Assembly: GCF_010731735.1 (NCBI RefSeq)
Contig: NZ_AP022588.1
Span: 1 to 64,000 of the forward strand
Source: Mycolicibacterium sediminis
GTDB taxonomy: Bacteria; Actinomycetota; Actinomycetes; Mycobacteriales; Mycobacteriaceae
DNA: 64,000 nt
Direction of reading: 5' to 3'
In this document: positions 43,448 to 52,318 of the stretch, one piece after another
How positions within the stretch are numbered: position 1 is the stretch's first letter
How the letters are laid out: the number at the start of each line of letters is the position of its first letter
Notes under the pieces: generated by a model
What the model was told of the DNA's origin: nothing
What the model saw: the letters and a program-made list of their open reading frames with translations, nothing else
Database searches by the model: none
Program-made: the position numbers and the translations under genes

Positions 43448-44569
43448 CTAGGCGATTGCGTCGATGGACGTGAGCAGACGCTCCTTGAACGCGTCCGGCA
43501 GCGGTACGTATCCGGCGGGGCCGAGGTTGGCCTGGCCGTCGTTGGCCGCGACCGTCAGGAACGACTTCACCGCGGCGGCGGTGTCGGCGTCGTATCCCTT
43601 GGAGCACACGATCTCGTAGGTGGCCAGCACCAGCGGGTAGGAGCCCGCCTCCTTGGTGCCGTAGATCGAGTTCAGGTCCAGGGCCAGGTCGTTGCCCTCC
43701 GCGGCGAACTTGGCCGCGTCGATCGCCTTCTTGGTGGTCTCGTCGGTCAGCTCGACGGCGCCCCCGCCGTTGTCGATCTGCGCCATCGGCAGATTGGCCT
43801 GCTGAGCGAAGCCCTTCTCGACGTAGCCGATCGCGCCCGGGGTGGCCTGCACGGCCTGCACGACGCCCGAGGACTTCTGTGCGCCTTCGCCTGCGCCACC
43901 CTGGAATTCGCTGCCCGCGCCCTTGGTCCACGTCTGCGGTGCCGCGGCGGCGAGGTACTTCTGGACGTTGTCGGTGGTACCCGAGGAGTCCGAGCGGTAG
44001 ACCGGCGTGATGGCGGTGTCCGGCAGGGTGGTTCCCGAGTTGAGTGCCGCGATCGCCGGGTCGTTCCACTTGGTGATCTGGCCCTGGAAGATCTTGGCCA
44101 GGACGTCACCGTTGACGACCAGCTTGTCGACGCCCTCGACGTTGTAGGCCATGGCCACGGGGCCGAAGACCAGCGGCAGGTTCCACGCCGGGTTGCCGCC
44201 GCAGCGTGCAGCGGCGGCCGCCACCTGGTCGTCCTTCAGGGCCGAGTCGGAGCCGGCGAAGTCGACCTGCTTGGCGATGAACTGCTCACGGCCCGCACCG
44301 GAGCCGGTCGGGTTGTAGGACAGGTTCTTGCCGGAGCACACCTGCTGCCACACCTTGTTGAACTCGGCGACGGCGTTCTGCTGGGCGGTCGATCCCTCGG
44401 CGGTGAGGGAGGCCTTGCCACCGCAGTCGGCCGATGACGACGAGCTGCCCGAGGCGCTCGACGAGGTGCCCGCGTTGTTGTCGCTGCCACATGCGGTCAG
44501 CAGCATGGCGGCTGCGGCGGTCAACGAGAGCGCCACGCCAGTGCCCCTGCTAAAGCGATCGAGCTTCAC
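43448..44569 (-). CDS. pstS: PstS, phosphate-binding lipoprotein
   Basis: A 373-residue lipoprotein that captures phosphate outside the membrane. The signal peptide ends in the lipobox LTAC with C27, then a Ser/Gly-rich linker. The phosphate site is recognisable: LTAEGSTAQQNA, VDFAGSDSALKDDQ and VYRSDSSGTTDNVQKYL. The first gene of the operon; a PHO box with an 11-bp period lies 76-93 bases upstream of its start. Confidence 0.95.
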   Translation of the reverse strand: MKLDRFSRGTGVALSLTAAAAMLLTACGSDNNAGTSSSASGSSSSSADCGGKASLTAEGSTAQQNAVAEFNKVWQQVCSGKNLSYNPTGSGAGREQFIAKQVDFAGSDSALKDDQVAAAAARCGGNPAWNLPLVFGPVAMAYNVEGVDKLVVNGDVLAKIFQGQITKWNDPAIAALNSGTTLPDTAITPVYRSDSSGTTDNVQKYLAAAAPQTWTKGAGSEFQGGAGEGAQKSSGVVQAVQATPGAIGYVEKGFAQQANLPMAQIDNGGGAVELTDETTKKAIDAAKFAAEGNDLALDLNSIYGTKEAGSYPLVLATYEIVCSKGYDADTAAAVKSFLTVAANDGQANLGPAGYVPLPDAFKERLLTSIDAIA

Positions 44570-44644
44570 TGAATCCCTCTTCCGGTTGTCTTCTCAGGCT
44601 CCCGGGCAACGTATTCGGCCGTCATGGACGGATCGGGGATCATA

Positions 44645-44662
44645 GGTGAACGAGCGGTGAAC
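44645..44662 (-). promoter_or_regulatory. PHO box before pstS
   Basis: On the minus strand GTTCACC occurs twice (44656-44662 and 44645-44651) with an exact 11-bp period, the consensus actinobacterial PHO box. It reads toward pstS. With the box at phoY2, it predicts joint induction on phosphate starvation, probably by RegX3. Confidence 0.75.
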
Positions 44663-44664
44663 AG

Positions 44665-44687
44665 CCTCAGCGATCTCACAGCTGAGG
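44665..44687 (-). terminator. Short hairpin near the mshD stop
   Basis: CCTCAGC (44665-44671) and GCTGAGG (44681-44687) form a 7-bp stem three bases past the mshD stop and right before the pstS PHO box. It is a weak terminator candidate. Confidence 0.35.
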
Positions 44688-44689
44688 GG

Positions 44690-46356
<1,667 letters not shown>

Positions 46357-46517
46357 GGCCCCGGGTCCGCCACCGGCGTCGTCGACGGCGACACCGACTC
46401 CGACGAACGTCCGGTCACAGCCCAGATTCATGGCTGACACGCAGCCGTTACCGGTCAGCGATCGTCCAACGATAGCGTGCCACCTGCTGATTAGCCGCGT
46501 TGAACGAGCCGGTCACA

Positions 46518-46611
46518 CTCCGCTCCCGCCCGCCGGCACATTCCCCGGTCGCTTCGCTCCTGCCCGCCGGGACATTCCCCGGTCGCTTCGCTCCTGCCCG
46601 CCGGCACGACC
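46518..46611 (+). repeat. 34-bp tandem repeat between glnR and lmeA
   Basis: Two full units start at 46538 and 46572 (ACATTCCCCGGTCGCTTCGC and onwards, each ending CCCGCCGG) and agree at nearly all positions. A partial copy precedes them (CTCCGCTCCCGCCCGCCGG) and CCCGCCGGCAC follows. The array fills the divergent promoter region of glnR and lmeA. This motif looks like a known type of dispersed mycobacterial repeat. Confidence 0.75.
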
Positions 46612-46631
46612 CGATACGCCACAATGTCCTC

Positions 46632-47426
46632 GTGCGCAGGCTGCTGATCGGGCTCATCGCGGTGGTGACGTCCCTCGTGGTCGCCGCGGTCGGCGTCGAC
46701 TTCGGCGGGGCCATCTACGCCGAGTACCGCTGGGCGCGGAGCATCCGGACGGCCAATGACCTGGGCTTCGACCCGTGGGTCGGCATCCTGGGGTTCCCGT
46801 TCACGACCCAGGCGGCCGCACATCACTACCGCGAGGTCGAGGTCAGAGCCGGTGGGGTCCCGCACCCGGTGGTGGGCAAGGTGTCGCTCGAGTCGACGCT
46901 GCACGAGGTCGATCTCGGCGACTCCTGGCTGGTCGAGCCCGACTCTGTCTTGCCGGTCGGCAAGATCGAGAGCCGCATCATCGTCGACTCCACCCACCTC
47001 GGCCGGTTCATGAACATCAAGGACCTCCTCGTCGAGGCGCCGTCGCGGGAGACCAACGACGCGACCGGCGGGACCACCGAGTCCGGCATCTCGGACAGCC
47101 GCGGACTGGTGTTCACCGGCACCCCGACGGCGAGCGGGTTCATGGAGAAGGTCAGCATCGCCGTCGACCTGACGATGACCGGCGCGGACCGAAATACGAT
47201 CGTCCTGACCCCGACCGGTGTGCTCACCGGACCCAACACCGCGGACCGCGAGGTTCCCGACGACGAGCGGACCGCGGTGCTCCAGGCGTTCACCGCCACC
47301 ATCCCGGGGATGAAGCTGCCGTTCGGCGTGGCGCCCACCAGCGGCGGCGCGCGGGGCTCCGACATCATCGTCGAGGGCATAGCCGAGGGAGTGACCATGC
47401 CTCTGAATGGGTTCGATACGACATGA
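46632..47426 (+). CDS. lmeA: LmeA, DUF2993 lipid-binding protein
   Basis: A 264-residue protein with an N-terminal anchor or signal (VRRLLIGLIAVVTSLVVAAVGVDFG) and a DUF2993 domain (AEYRWARSIRTANDLGFDPWVGILGFPFTTQAAAHHYREVEVRAG). Mycobacterial LmeA supports mannan elongation in lipomannan/LAM and binds phosphoinositides. The GTG at 46632 is chosen because the hydrophobic segment starts right after it. The stop overlaps thiX as ATGA. Confidence 0.88.
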   Translation: MRRLLIGLIAVVTSLVVAAVGVDFGGAIYAEYRWARSIRTANDLGFDPWVGILGFPFTTQAAAHHYREVEVRAGGVPHPVVGKVSLESTLHEVDLGDSWLVEPDSVLPVGKIESRIIVDSTHLGRFMNIKDLLVEAPSRETNDATGGTTESGISDSRGLVFTGTPTASGFMEKVSIAVDLTMTGADRNTIVLTPTGVLTGPNTADREVPDDERTAVLQAFTATIPGMKLPFGVAPTSGGARGSDIIVEGIAEGVTMPLNGFDTT

Positions 47427-47845
47427 GTACCTCGGTGATCGTCGTCGTCGCGGTGCTGATCGCCGCGCTGGGCGTGGCCTACGTGATCGGCAAGCTGATC
47501 AGCCTGCGAGCCGGGATGATCAGGGACGGGGAGGCGGCGTCGAACGTCGACACCTCCGGTCTCGGCCTGTCCACCACCGGTCCCACCGTGCTGCACTTCA
47601 CCGCGACGTGGTGCGGGCCGTGCGCCGCCGTCCGACGGGTGGTCGACGAGGTCTGCGCCGAACTGCCCGCGGTTGCCCACGTGGAGATCGACATGGACGA
47701 CGACCCCGAGGCCGCCAAGCGACTTTCGGTGCTGTCCCTGCCGACGACCATCGTGTTCGACGCCGACGGCCGACCGAAGTTCCGCATCAGCGGCGTGCCG
47801 AAGGCCGCTGACCTGCGGACGGCTCTCGAACCGCTATTGGCTTGA
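47423..47845 (+). CDS. thiX: ThiX, membrane-anchored thioredoxin-like protein
   Basis: A 140-residue protein with an N-terminal helix (SVIVVVAVLIAALGVAYVIG), then a thioredoxin fold with FTATWCGPCAAVRRV carrying both redox cysteines and SLPTTIVFDADG with the cis-Pro. It should act on the outer side or at the membrane. Coupled to lmeA by a 4-bp overlap and followed by the polycysteine leader and sulfur operon. It corresponds to Rv0816c. Confidence 0.88.
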   Translation: MSTSVIVVVAVLIAALGVAYVIGKLISLRAGMIRDGEAASNVDTSGLGLSTTGPTVLHFTATWCGPCAAVRRVVDEVCAELPAVAHVEIDMDDDPEAAKRLSVLSLPTTIVFDADGRPKFRISGVPKAADLRTALEPLLA

Positions 47846-47861
47846 GCACGGGGTCGTTGGG

Positions 47862-47867
47862 TAGGCT
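47862..47867 (+). promoter_or_regulatory. Leaderless -10 (TAGGCT) for the sulfur operon
   Basis: TAGGCT ends seven bases before GTG 47875, so the transcript would start at the leader-peptide start codon. It lies just after thiX, making this a separate transcript. Confidence 0.6.
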
Positions 47868-47874
47868 GTCGTTC

Positions 47875-47967
47875 GTGCCAACCCGCCGCGAGCCGATGCT
47901 CACCAAGCGCCGCGCAGTTGATCTGTGCCGCGTTGCGGGTTGTCGCTGTTGTTGTCGTAGCTGCTGA
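47875..47967 (+). CDS. Polycysteine leader peptide, cysteine-responsive attenuator
   Basis: A 30-residue leaderless ORF from GTG 47875: VPTRREPMLTKRRAVDL then CRVAGCRCCCRSC and TGA. Six of the last 13 residues are Cys, three of them in a row. Leaderless polycysteine ORFs of this kind are known in mycobacteria to control the downstream DUF4395-cysA2-sseC2 operon: ribosomes that slow at Cys codons when cysteine is scarce change RNA folding and raise operon expression. Here the same three genes follow 90 bp later. The peptide itself is probably not functional. The coding evidence is start, -10, Cys codons and context together. Confidence 0.85.
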   Translation: MPTRREPMLTKRRAVDLCRVAGCRCCCRSC

Positions 47968-48005
47968 GTCGCCGCGCGTGTCCGTGCCGCACTCCGAGCA
48001 GCCCC

Positions 48006-48021
48006 CGCGGGCGTGCCCGCG
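48006..48021 (+). promoter_or_regulatory. Hairpin of the cysteine attenuator region
   Basis: CGCGGG (48006-48011) and CCCGCG (48016-48021) pair with a CGTG loop between the leader stop and the AGGAG of the DUF4395 gene (48046-48050). It could be one of the alternative stems that gate expression; partner sequences were not tested. Confidence 0.4.
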
Positions 48022-48057
48022 ATCCCCGATGACGACAGCGTCCCTAGGAGCATTCTC

Positions 48058-48537
48058 ATGCCGAACCCGAACACCGACCAGGTAGACGTTCGCGGTCCCC
48101 GCTTCACAGCATGGGTCACCACGGTCGTCATCGTCGCCACCCTGCTCGCGTCGGCGTTCAGCCCCGCGGCCGCGGCGGTGCTCCTCGCCCTGCAGGCCGT
48201 GGTCTTCGCCATCGGCGCGGTCGGCGGACCCCGCCGCAATCCCTACGGCCGCGTGTTCGCCGCGGCGGTGGCACCGCGACTGGGCCCCGTCACCGACAGG
48301 GAACCGATCGCACCACTGAAGTTCGCGCAGGCCGTCGGCCTCGTGTTCGCGGTCATCGGCGCCGCGGGCTTCGCCTCCGGCCTGGTCGCGGTGGGCCTGG
48401 TCGCGACGGCGTTCGCACTGATCGCCGCCTTCCTCAACGCAGCCTTCGGCATCTGCCTGGGCTGCCAGCTGTACCCGCTCGTCGCACGCCTGCGCCGGGC
48501 ATCCACCACCGCGTCAACACCCTCTCCAACGTCCTAA
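48058..48537 (+). CDS. DUF4395 membrane protein
   Basis: A 159-residue protein with four predicted membrane helices (FTAWVTTVVIVATLLASAF, AVLLALQAVVFAIGAVGG, FAQAVGLVFAVIGAAGFASG, LVATAFALIAAFLNAAFGICLGCQLY). The last ends in CLGC, two cysteines at the membrane face that could be redox active or take sulfur. It has AGGAG before the ATG. Its place between a Cys leader and a rhodanese gene suggests a role in sulfur transport or transfer; function unproven. Confidence 0.85.
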   Translation: MPNPNTDQVDVRGPRFTAWVTTVVIVATLLASAFSPAAAAVLLALQAVVFAIGAVGGPRRNPYGRVFAAAVAPRLGPVTDREPIAPLKFAQAVGLVFAVIGAAGFASGLVAVGLVATAFALIAAFLNAAFGICLGCQLYPLVARLRRASTTASTPSPTS

Positions 48538-48562
48538 CGCACCTCCCGAAAGGAAACACGTC

Positions 48563-49396
48563 ATGGCACGTTCCGACGTCCTGGTCACCACCGAGTGGGC
48601 CGAGGACAACCTCGACGCCCCCAACACCGTCTTCGTCGAGGTCGACGAGGACACCAGCGCCTACGAGGGCGGGCACATCGCCGGCGCCGTACGGATCGAC
48701 TGGAAGACCGAACTGCAGGACCCGGTGAAGCGCGACTTCGTCGATCAGCAGCAGTTCTCGAAGTTGCTGTCCGACAAGGGAATCGCCAACGACGACACGG
48801 TGATCCTCTACGGCGGCAACAACAACTGGTTCGCCGCCTACGCCTACTGGTACTTCAAGCTGTACGGCCACGAGAACGTCAAGCTGCTCGACGGCGGCCG
48901 CAAGAAGTGGGAACTCGACGGCCGCCCGCTGGTGACGGAGGTGCCCAACCGCAGCGCCACGTCGTACTCGGCCAAGGCGCCCAACAACGACATCCGCGCC
49001 TTCCGCGACGAGGTCATCGCCGCGATCGGTGAGAAGAACCTCGTCGACGTCCGGTCCCCCGACGAGTTCTCCGGCAAGATCCTCGCCCCGGCGCACCTGC
49101 CCCAGGAGCAGAGTCAGCGTGCCGGTCACATCCCCACCGCCATCAGCGTGCCGTGGAGCAAGGCGGCCAACGAGGACGGCACCTTCAAGTCCGACGACGA
49201 CCTCGCCAAGCTCTACGCCGACGCCGGCCTGGACGGCGACAAGCTGACCATCGCCTACTGCCGCATCGGGGAGCGCTCGTCGCACACCTGGTTCGTGCTG
49301 CAGGAGTTGCTCGGACACAAGAACGTCAAGAACTACGACGGTAGTTGGACCGAATACGGCTCCCTCGTGGGAGCCCCGATCGAGTTGGGAAGCTGA
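48563..49396 (+). CDS. cysA2: CysA2, thiosulfate sulfurtransferase (rhodanese)
   Basis: A 277-residue two-domain rhodanese. The inactive N-terminal domain contains VFVEVDEDTSAYEGGHIAGAVRIDW; the C-terminal one holds DVRSPDEFSG and the active-site loop CRIGERSS with C233. It moves sulfane sulfur from thiosulfate to acceptors. GAAAGGA precedes the start. It lies 25 bp after DUF4395 and 1 bp before sseC2. Confidence 0.93.
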   Translation: MARSDVLVTTEWAEDNLDAPNTVFVEVDEDTSAYEGGHIAGAVRIDWKTELQDPVKRDFVDQQQFSKLLSDKGIANDDTVILYGGNNNWFAAYAYWYFKLYGHENVKLLDGGRKKWELDGRPLVTEVPNRSATSYSAKAPNNDIRAFRDEVIAAIGEKNLVDVRSPDEFSGKILAPAHLPQEQSQRAGHIPTAISVPWSKAANEDGTFKSDDDLAKLYADAGLDGDKLTIAYCRIGERSSHTWFVLQELLGHKNVKNYDGSWTEYGSLVGAPIELGS

Positions 49397-49397
49397 T

Positions 49398-49700
49398 ATG
49401 TGCTCTGCACCGAAACAAGGACTGACGTTGCCCGCGGGCGTCGACCTCGAGAAGGAGACGGTGATCACCGGCCGCGTCGTCGACGGGTCGGGACAGACCG
49501 TCGGCGGTGCGTTCGTGCGCCTGCTCGACAGCAGCGACGAGTTCACCGCCGAGGTCGTGGCGTCGGCGACCGGTGACTTCCGGTTCTTCGCCGCGCCCGG
49601 CACGTGGACGCTGCGCGCGCTGTCCAAGGTCGGAAACGGCGACGCCACCGTCGCGCCGTCCGGCGCGGGCATCCACGAGGTCGACGTCAAGGTCGCCTGA
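49398..49700 (+). CDS. sseC2: SseC2, DUF1416 sulfur-metabolism protein
   Basis: A 100-residue protein starting MCSAPKQGLTLPAGVDLEKETVITGRVVDGSGQTVGGAFVRLLD, with a carboxypeptidase-regulatory-like beta-sandwich pattern and one Cys at residue 2. It is always linked to CysA-type rhodaneses in mycobacteria, and is thought to help thiosulfate use. One base separates it from cysA2. Confidence 0.88.
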   Translation: MCSAPKQGLTLPAGVDLEKETVITGRVVDGSGQTVGGAFVRLLDSSDEFTAEVVASATGDFRFFAAPGTWTLRALSKVGNGDATVAPSGAGIHEVDVKVA

Positions 49701-49789
49701 CCCGATCCGTTTCCCCTGCGCGGTGTGCGAGTGAGATATCCCGCACGCCCGCGGGGTGGAGCAGGTCGTGCCGGGTGAACCCGACGACT

Positions 49790-49795
49790 TAGACT
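49790..49795 (+). promoter_or_regulatory. Leaderless-type -10 (TAGACT)
   Basis: TAGACT ends six bases before GTG 49802, so the small membrane ORF and the nitrobindin gene have a promoter apart from the sulfur operon. Confidence 0.5.
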
Positions 49796-49801
49796 CGAAC
49801 C

Positions 49802-49897
49802 GTGATTCTGTTCTTCGAGTTGTTGCTCGTCGCGGCCGTCGTGGTCATCACGTGGTTCGCGCTGTACGCCGTGTACCGACTGATCACCGACGAGTGA
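49802..49897 (+). CDS. 31-residue single-span membrane peptide
   Basis: GTG 49802 to TGA 49895-49897 encodes an acidic short N-terminus (VILFFE), one hydrophobic span [19 protein letters not shown] and a charged end RLITDE. It has a leaderless-type -10, and its stop overlaps the nitrobindin start as GTGA. Both features argue for real translation. I do not recognise a family. It may serve as a leader for coupling or as a membrane partner. Confidence 0.6.
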   Translation: MILFFELLLVAAVVVITWFALYAVYRLITDE

Positions 49898-50586
49898 CGT
49901 CCGACCACGAGGCCGCGGGCCCCGACGACGCCGTCGACGCCCCGGGTGCGGTCCCGCCGCGTTCGGGTGACCGGGCCGTCGCCGAGGCGGCCGAACGCGC
50001 CAAGGAGACCGCGGTTCGCAACGTGCCGGGCTTCGACGACCTTCCCGGTCCGGCCGACACGGCCAACCTGCGCGAGGGCGTCAGCCTCAACGACGCCCTC
50101 CTCGCGCTGCTTCCCCTCGTCGGCGTGTGGCGCGGCGAGGGCACCGGCCACGACGCCGGTGGCGACTACCGCTTCGGTCAGCAGATCGTGGTCTCCCACG
50201 ACGGCAACGACTACCTCAACTGGGAGTCGCGGTCGTGGCGGCTCACCGAGGACGGCGAGTTCGAGCGGCCCGACCTCCGCGAGACCGGCTTCTGGCGCTT
50301 CGTGAACGACCCCGCAGACCCGTCCGAATCCCAGGCCATCGAGCTGATGCTCGCGAACTCCGCGGGGTTCGTCGAGCTGTTCTACGGCCGGCCGCTCAAT
50401 CAGGCCTCGTGGGAACTCGTCACCGACGCCCTGGCCCGCAGCAAGTCGGGCCTCCTCGTAGGAGGCGCCAAGCGGCTCTACGGCATCGTCGAGGGCGGCG
50501 ACCTCGCCTACGTCGAGGAGCGGGTGGACGCCGACGGTGGTCTCGTACCGCACCTGTCCGCCCGGCTCGCGAGGTTCGTCGGTTGA
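49894..50586 (+). CDS. Nitrobindin-like heme-binding protein (Rv0813c-like)
   Basis: A 230-residue protein with an Ala/Asp-rich N-terminal extension followed by a ten-strand FABP-like barrel. The signature GVWRGEGTG stands near residue 79; [18 protein letters not shown] and the C-terminal [13 protein letters not shown] supply the His expected as heme ligand in nitrobindins, which bind NO and isomerise peroxynitrite. The start GTG 49894 overlaps the small upstream ORF; it matches Rv0813c in length. Confidence 0.85.
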   Translation: MTSDHEAAGPDDAVDAPGAVPPRSGDRAVAEAAERAKETAVRNVPGFDDLPGPADTANLREGVSLNDALLALLPLVGVWRGEGTGHDAGGDYRFGQQIVVSHDGNDYLNWESRSWRLTEDGEFERPDLRETGFWRFVNDPADPSESQAIELMLANSAGFVELFYGRPLNQASWELVTDALARSKSGLLVGGAKRLYGIVEGGDLAYVEERVDADGGLVPHLSARLARFVG

Positions 50587-50846
50587 CGAACCGCACCGCG
50601 ATGGCCGCCGCAGTCCTGGCAGCCGGCGTCCTCGCCGCGTGTTCGTCGGCACCGGCACCGGCACCCGAGCCCGAACCCACCACCACGCAGCCCGCGTCCG
50701 GTCACGGCGCGTACGCGAGCTGCCTCGCCGAGCACGGGATCTCGACCCCACCGGCCGGCCCGGCGGCATCTCCCGGCGTCGATCCGCAGACCTGGGCCAC
50801 CGCGCAGCAGGCGTGCGCCGATAAGGCGCCCGGCCCCGCGAGCTGA
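50583..50846 (+). CDS. Small putative lipoprotein
   Basis: An 87-residue protein from TTG 50583, which overlaps the nitrobindin stop as [24 protein letters not shown] is a lipoprotein signal with C20 in the LAAC lipobox. The mature part has a Pro/Thr-rich linker and the segment [17 protein letters not shown] to QACADKA with two more Cys. ATG 50601 is a shorter alternative but loses the basic N-terminus. Function unknown. Confidence 0.65.
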   Translation: MTNRTAMAAAVLAAGVLAACSSAPAPAPEPEPTTTQPASGHGAYASCLAEHGISTPPAGPAASPGVDPQTWATAQQACADKAPGPAS

Positions 50847-50851
50847 CGGCG

Positions 50852-52030
50852 CTAGGACATCAGCCGCGCCAGGAACGGCGTGGAGTCCGGGATCGACGCG
50901 AGCACGGTGCCGCTGTGGTCCTCGTCGGGGTAGACGTGCAACTCGACGGGTTGGCCGTTGGCGCGCATCGCCTCGTCCAACCTCAGTGACGACGAGGGCG
51001 GCACGTCGCGGTCGCGGAGACCGACGCCGAGGAACACCGGGCGGTCGTAGCCGCTCGTCGGGATCCCCATGTACTCGGTCAGGGCCGCTTCCGCCCCCGG
51101 CACCGACGCGAGCGTCGCGGTGAAGAACCCGCTCGGACGCGACGTCGCCAGCGCGGCGGCCAGATCCTGGTAGCAGAGCACTTCGGCGCGAGCGACGGCG
51201 TCGAGGCCGACGGGCGACAGGATGCGGTCGAGGTTCAGATCGGGGCGGGCCGCGCGGAACGCCGCGAGGATGTACGCCGAGTAGGCGTTGGCACCGGACC
51301 CGAGTTCGGGTGGGAGTGCCATGTCCGGTCCGGCCTTCCCGACGATCTCCTCGATGAAGGCGGGCGTTCCGGTGGCGACCGCTCCCCGGTAGTCCAGTCC
51401 GGAGCCGGCGCTGAACTCCGTGGCGTAGCGGGCTGTGCCGACGGCGCCCGCGCCGCCCTGGGACTGGCCGACCACCGCCCACCTGGGGGACAGCGGAAGC
51501 GCCATCCGGTGCGCGGCCACCACCGAGTCGACGACGCCGTGCGCGGTGCTGACGGTGTCGAGGTAGGCCATCACGCCCGGGGTGCCGAGACCGGCGTAGT
51601 CACTGGCGACGACCGCGTAGCCCTGGTCGAGCCAGTGCCCGAGGTAGGCGACGTCGCGCTCGTTGCGCGGGTGGGCGGACGGCGTGCAGTCGTCGCCGAG
51701 TCCGACGGTGCCGTGCGCCCAGGCCACGATGGGCCACCCGCCGTCGGGGGCCGCGCCGCGCGGGAGGAAGACCGCCGCCGTGCTGACCGCAGGTTGGTCC
51801 CGGGCGTCGACGGTCGAGTAGAGGAAGCGGTACGCCGAACCCGCGGCCGGCAGCGTCACGGCGGGGTCGAGGGGGACGCTCTCGACGAGGGTGCCGGGCG
51901 CGCCGATGGGGCCGGAGTAGTCGGAAGCGTTCAGCCCCGACCAGACCGGGGCCGCGGCGTGAGCGACGGGCGCCACCAGCGTCGACAGTGCCAGGAGCGC
52001 GGTCGTCAGGAGGATCGAGGTGCGGCGCAT
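50852..52030 (-). CDS. Secreted lipase/esterase (LIP family)
   Basis: A 392-residue alpha/beta hydrolase of the secretory lipase family. Signal peptide MRRTSILLTTALLALSTLVA to AHA-A. The catalytic Ser is in VVGQSQGGAG, the Asp probably in FLGVGLRDRDVPP, and the His in YPDEDHSGT. WAHGT near residue 110 forms the oxyanion hole. It may act on host or environmental lipids. The region upstream, over 280 bp, holds a promoter and strong RNA folds, so regulation in the 5' leader is possible. Confidence 0.85.
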   Translation of the reverse strand: MRRTSILLTTALLALSTLVAPVAHAAAPVWSGLNASDYSGPIGAPGTLVESVPLDPAVTLPAAGSAYRFLYSTVDARDQPAVSTAAVFLPRGAAPDGGWPIVAWAHGTVGLGDDCTPSAHPRNERDVAYLGHWLDQGYAVVASDYAGLGTPGVMAYLDTVSTAHGVVDSVVAAHRMALPLSPRWAVVGQSQGGAGAVGTARYATEFSAGSGLDYRGAVATGTPAFIEEIVGKAGPDMALPPELGSGANAYSAYILAAFRAARPDLNLDRILSPVGLDAVARAEVLCYQDLAAALATSRPSGFFTATLASVPGAEAALTEYMGIPTSGYDRPVFLGVGLRDRDVPPSSSLRLDEAMRANGQPVELHVYPDEDHSGTVLASIPDSTPFLARLMS

Positions 52031-52059
52031 GGCACACACCCTAGGTGCAGACATGGAAC

Positions 52060-52265
52060 GGCCCCCGAGCCGGTAAACCTAGGCGGACGGCCTAGGAGCT
52101 CGGGGGCCGGGTGACTGCTGGGAATTCGCCAGCGCACGCGATCGTCTCGATCTGCGCGTGGAGCGAGTGCTCCGTGCCAGGAATGACTCCCGGTGCTGCT
52201 AGCTAGCAGCCACCTCACATGTCCATATGTCACTAATGATTTCGGACCACCTCCCTTCTCGTGTA
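52060..52265 (-). ncRNA. Structured RNA candidate upstream of the lipase gene
   Basis: From a well-formed promoter (TSS near 52265) the minus-strand transcript contains a 16-bp palindrome GCTGCTAGCTAGCAGC (52195-52210), then GGAG/CTCC and CACGCG/CGCGTG stems, and finally an 11-bp GC-rich stem GGCCCCCGAGC/GCTCGGGGGCC (52060-52070, 52098-52108) enclosing paired CCTAGG. It ends 30 bases before the lipase start. It may be a free small RNA with that stem as terminator, or a 5' leader element. An open frame crosses it, but without typical coding features. No known RNA family is recognised. Confidence 0.35.
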
Positions 52266-52271
52266 CGAGCG

Positions 52272-52300
52272 AACTTACCCCCGAACGTGCGCGCCGACAA
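52272..52300 (-). promoter_or_regulatory. Promoter of the lipase leader or small RNA
   Basis: On the minus strand TTGTCG (complement of 52295-52300) and TAAGTT (complement of 52272-52277) stand 17 bases apart, the ideal SigA spacing, 19 bp after the pabC-like stop. Confidence 0.5.
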
Positions 52301-52318
52301 CAACTTTTCGCTTCCCGC

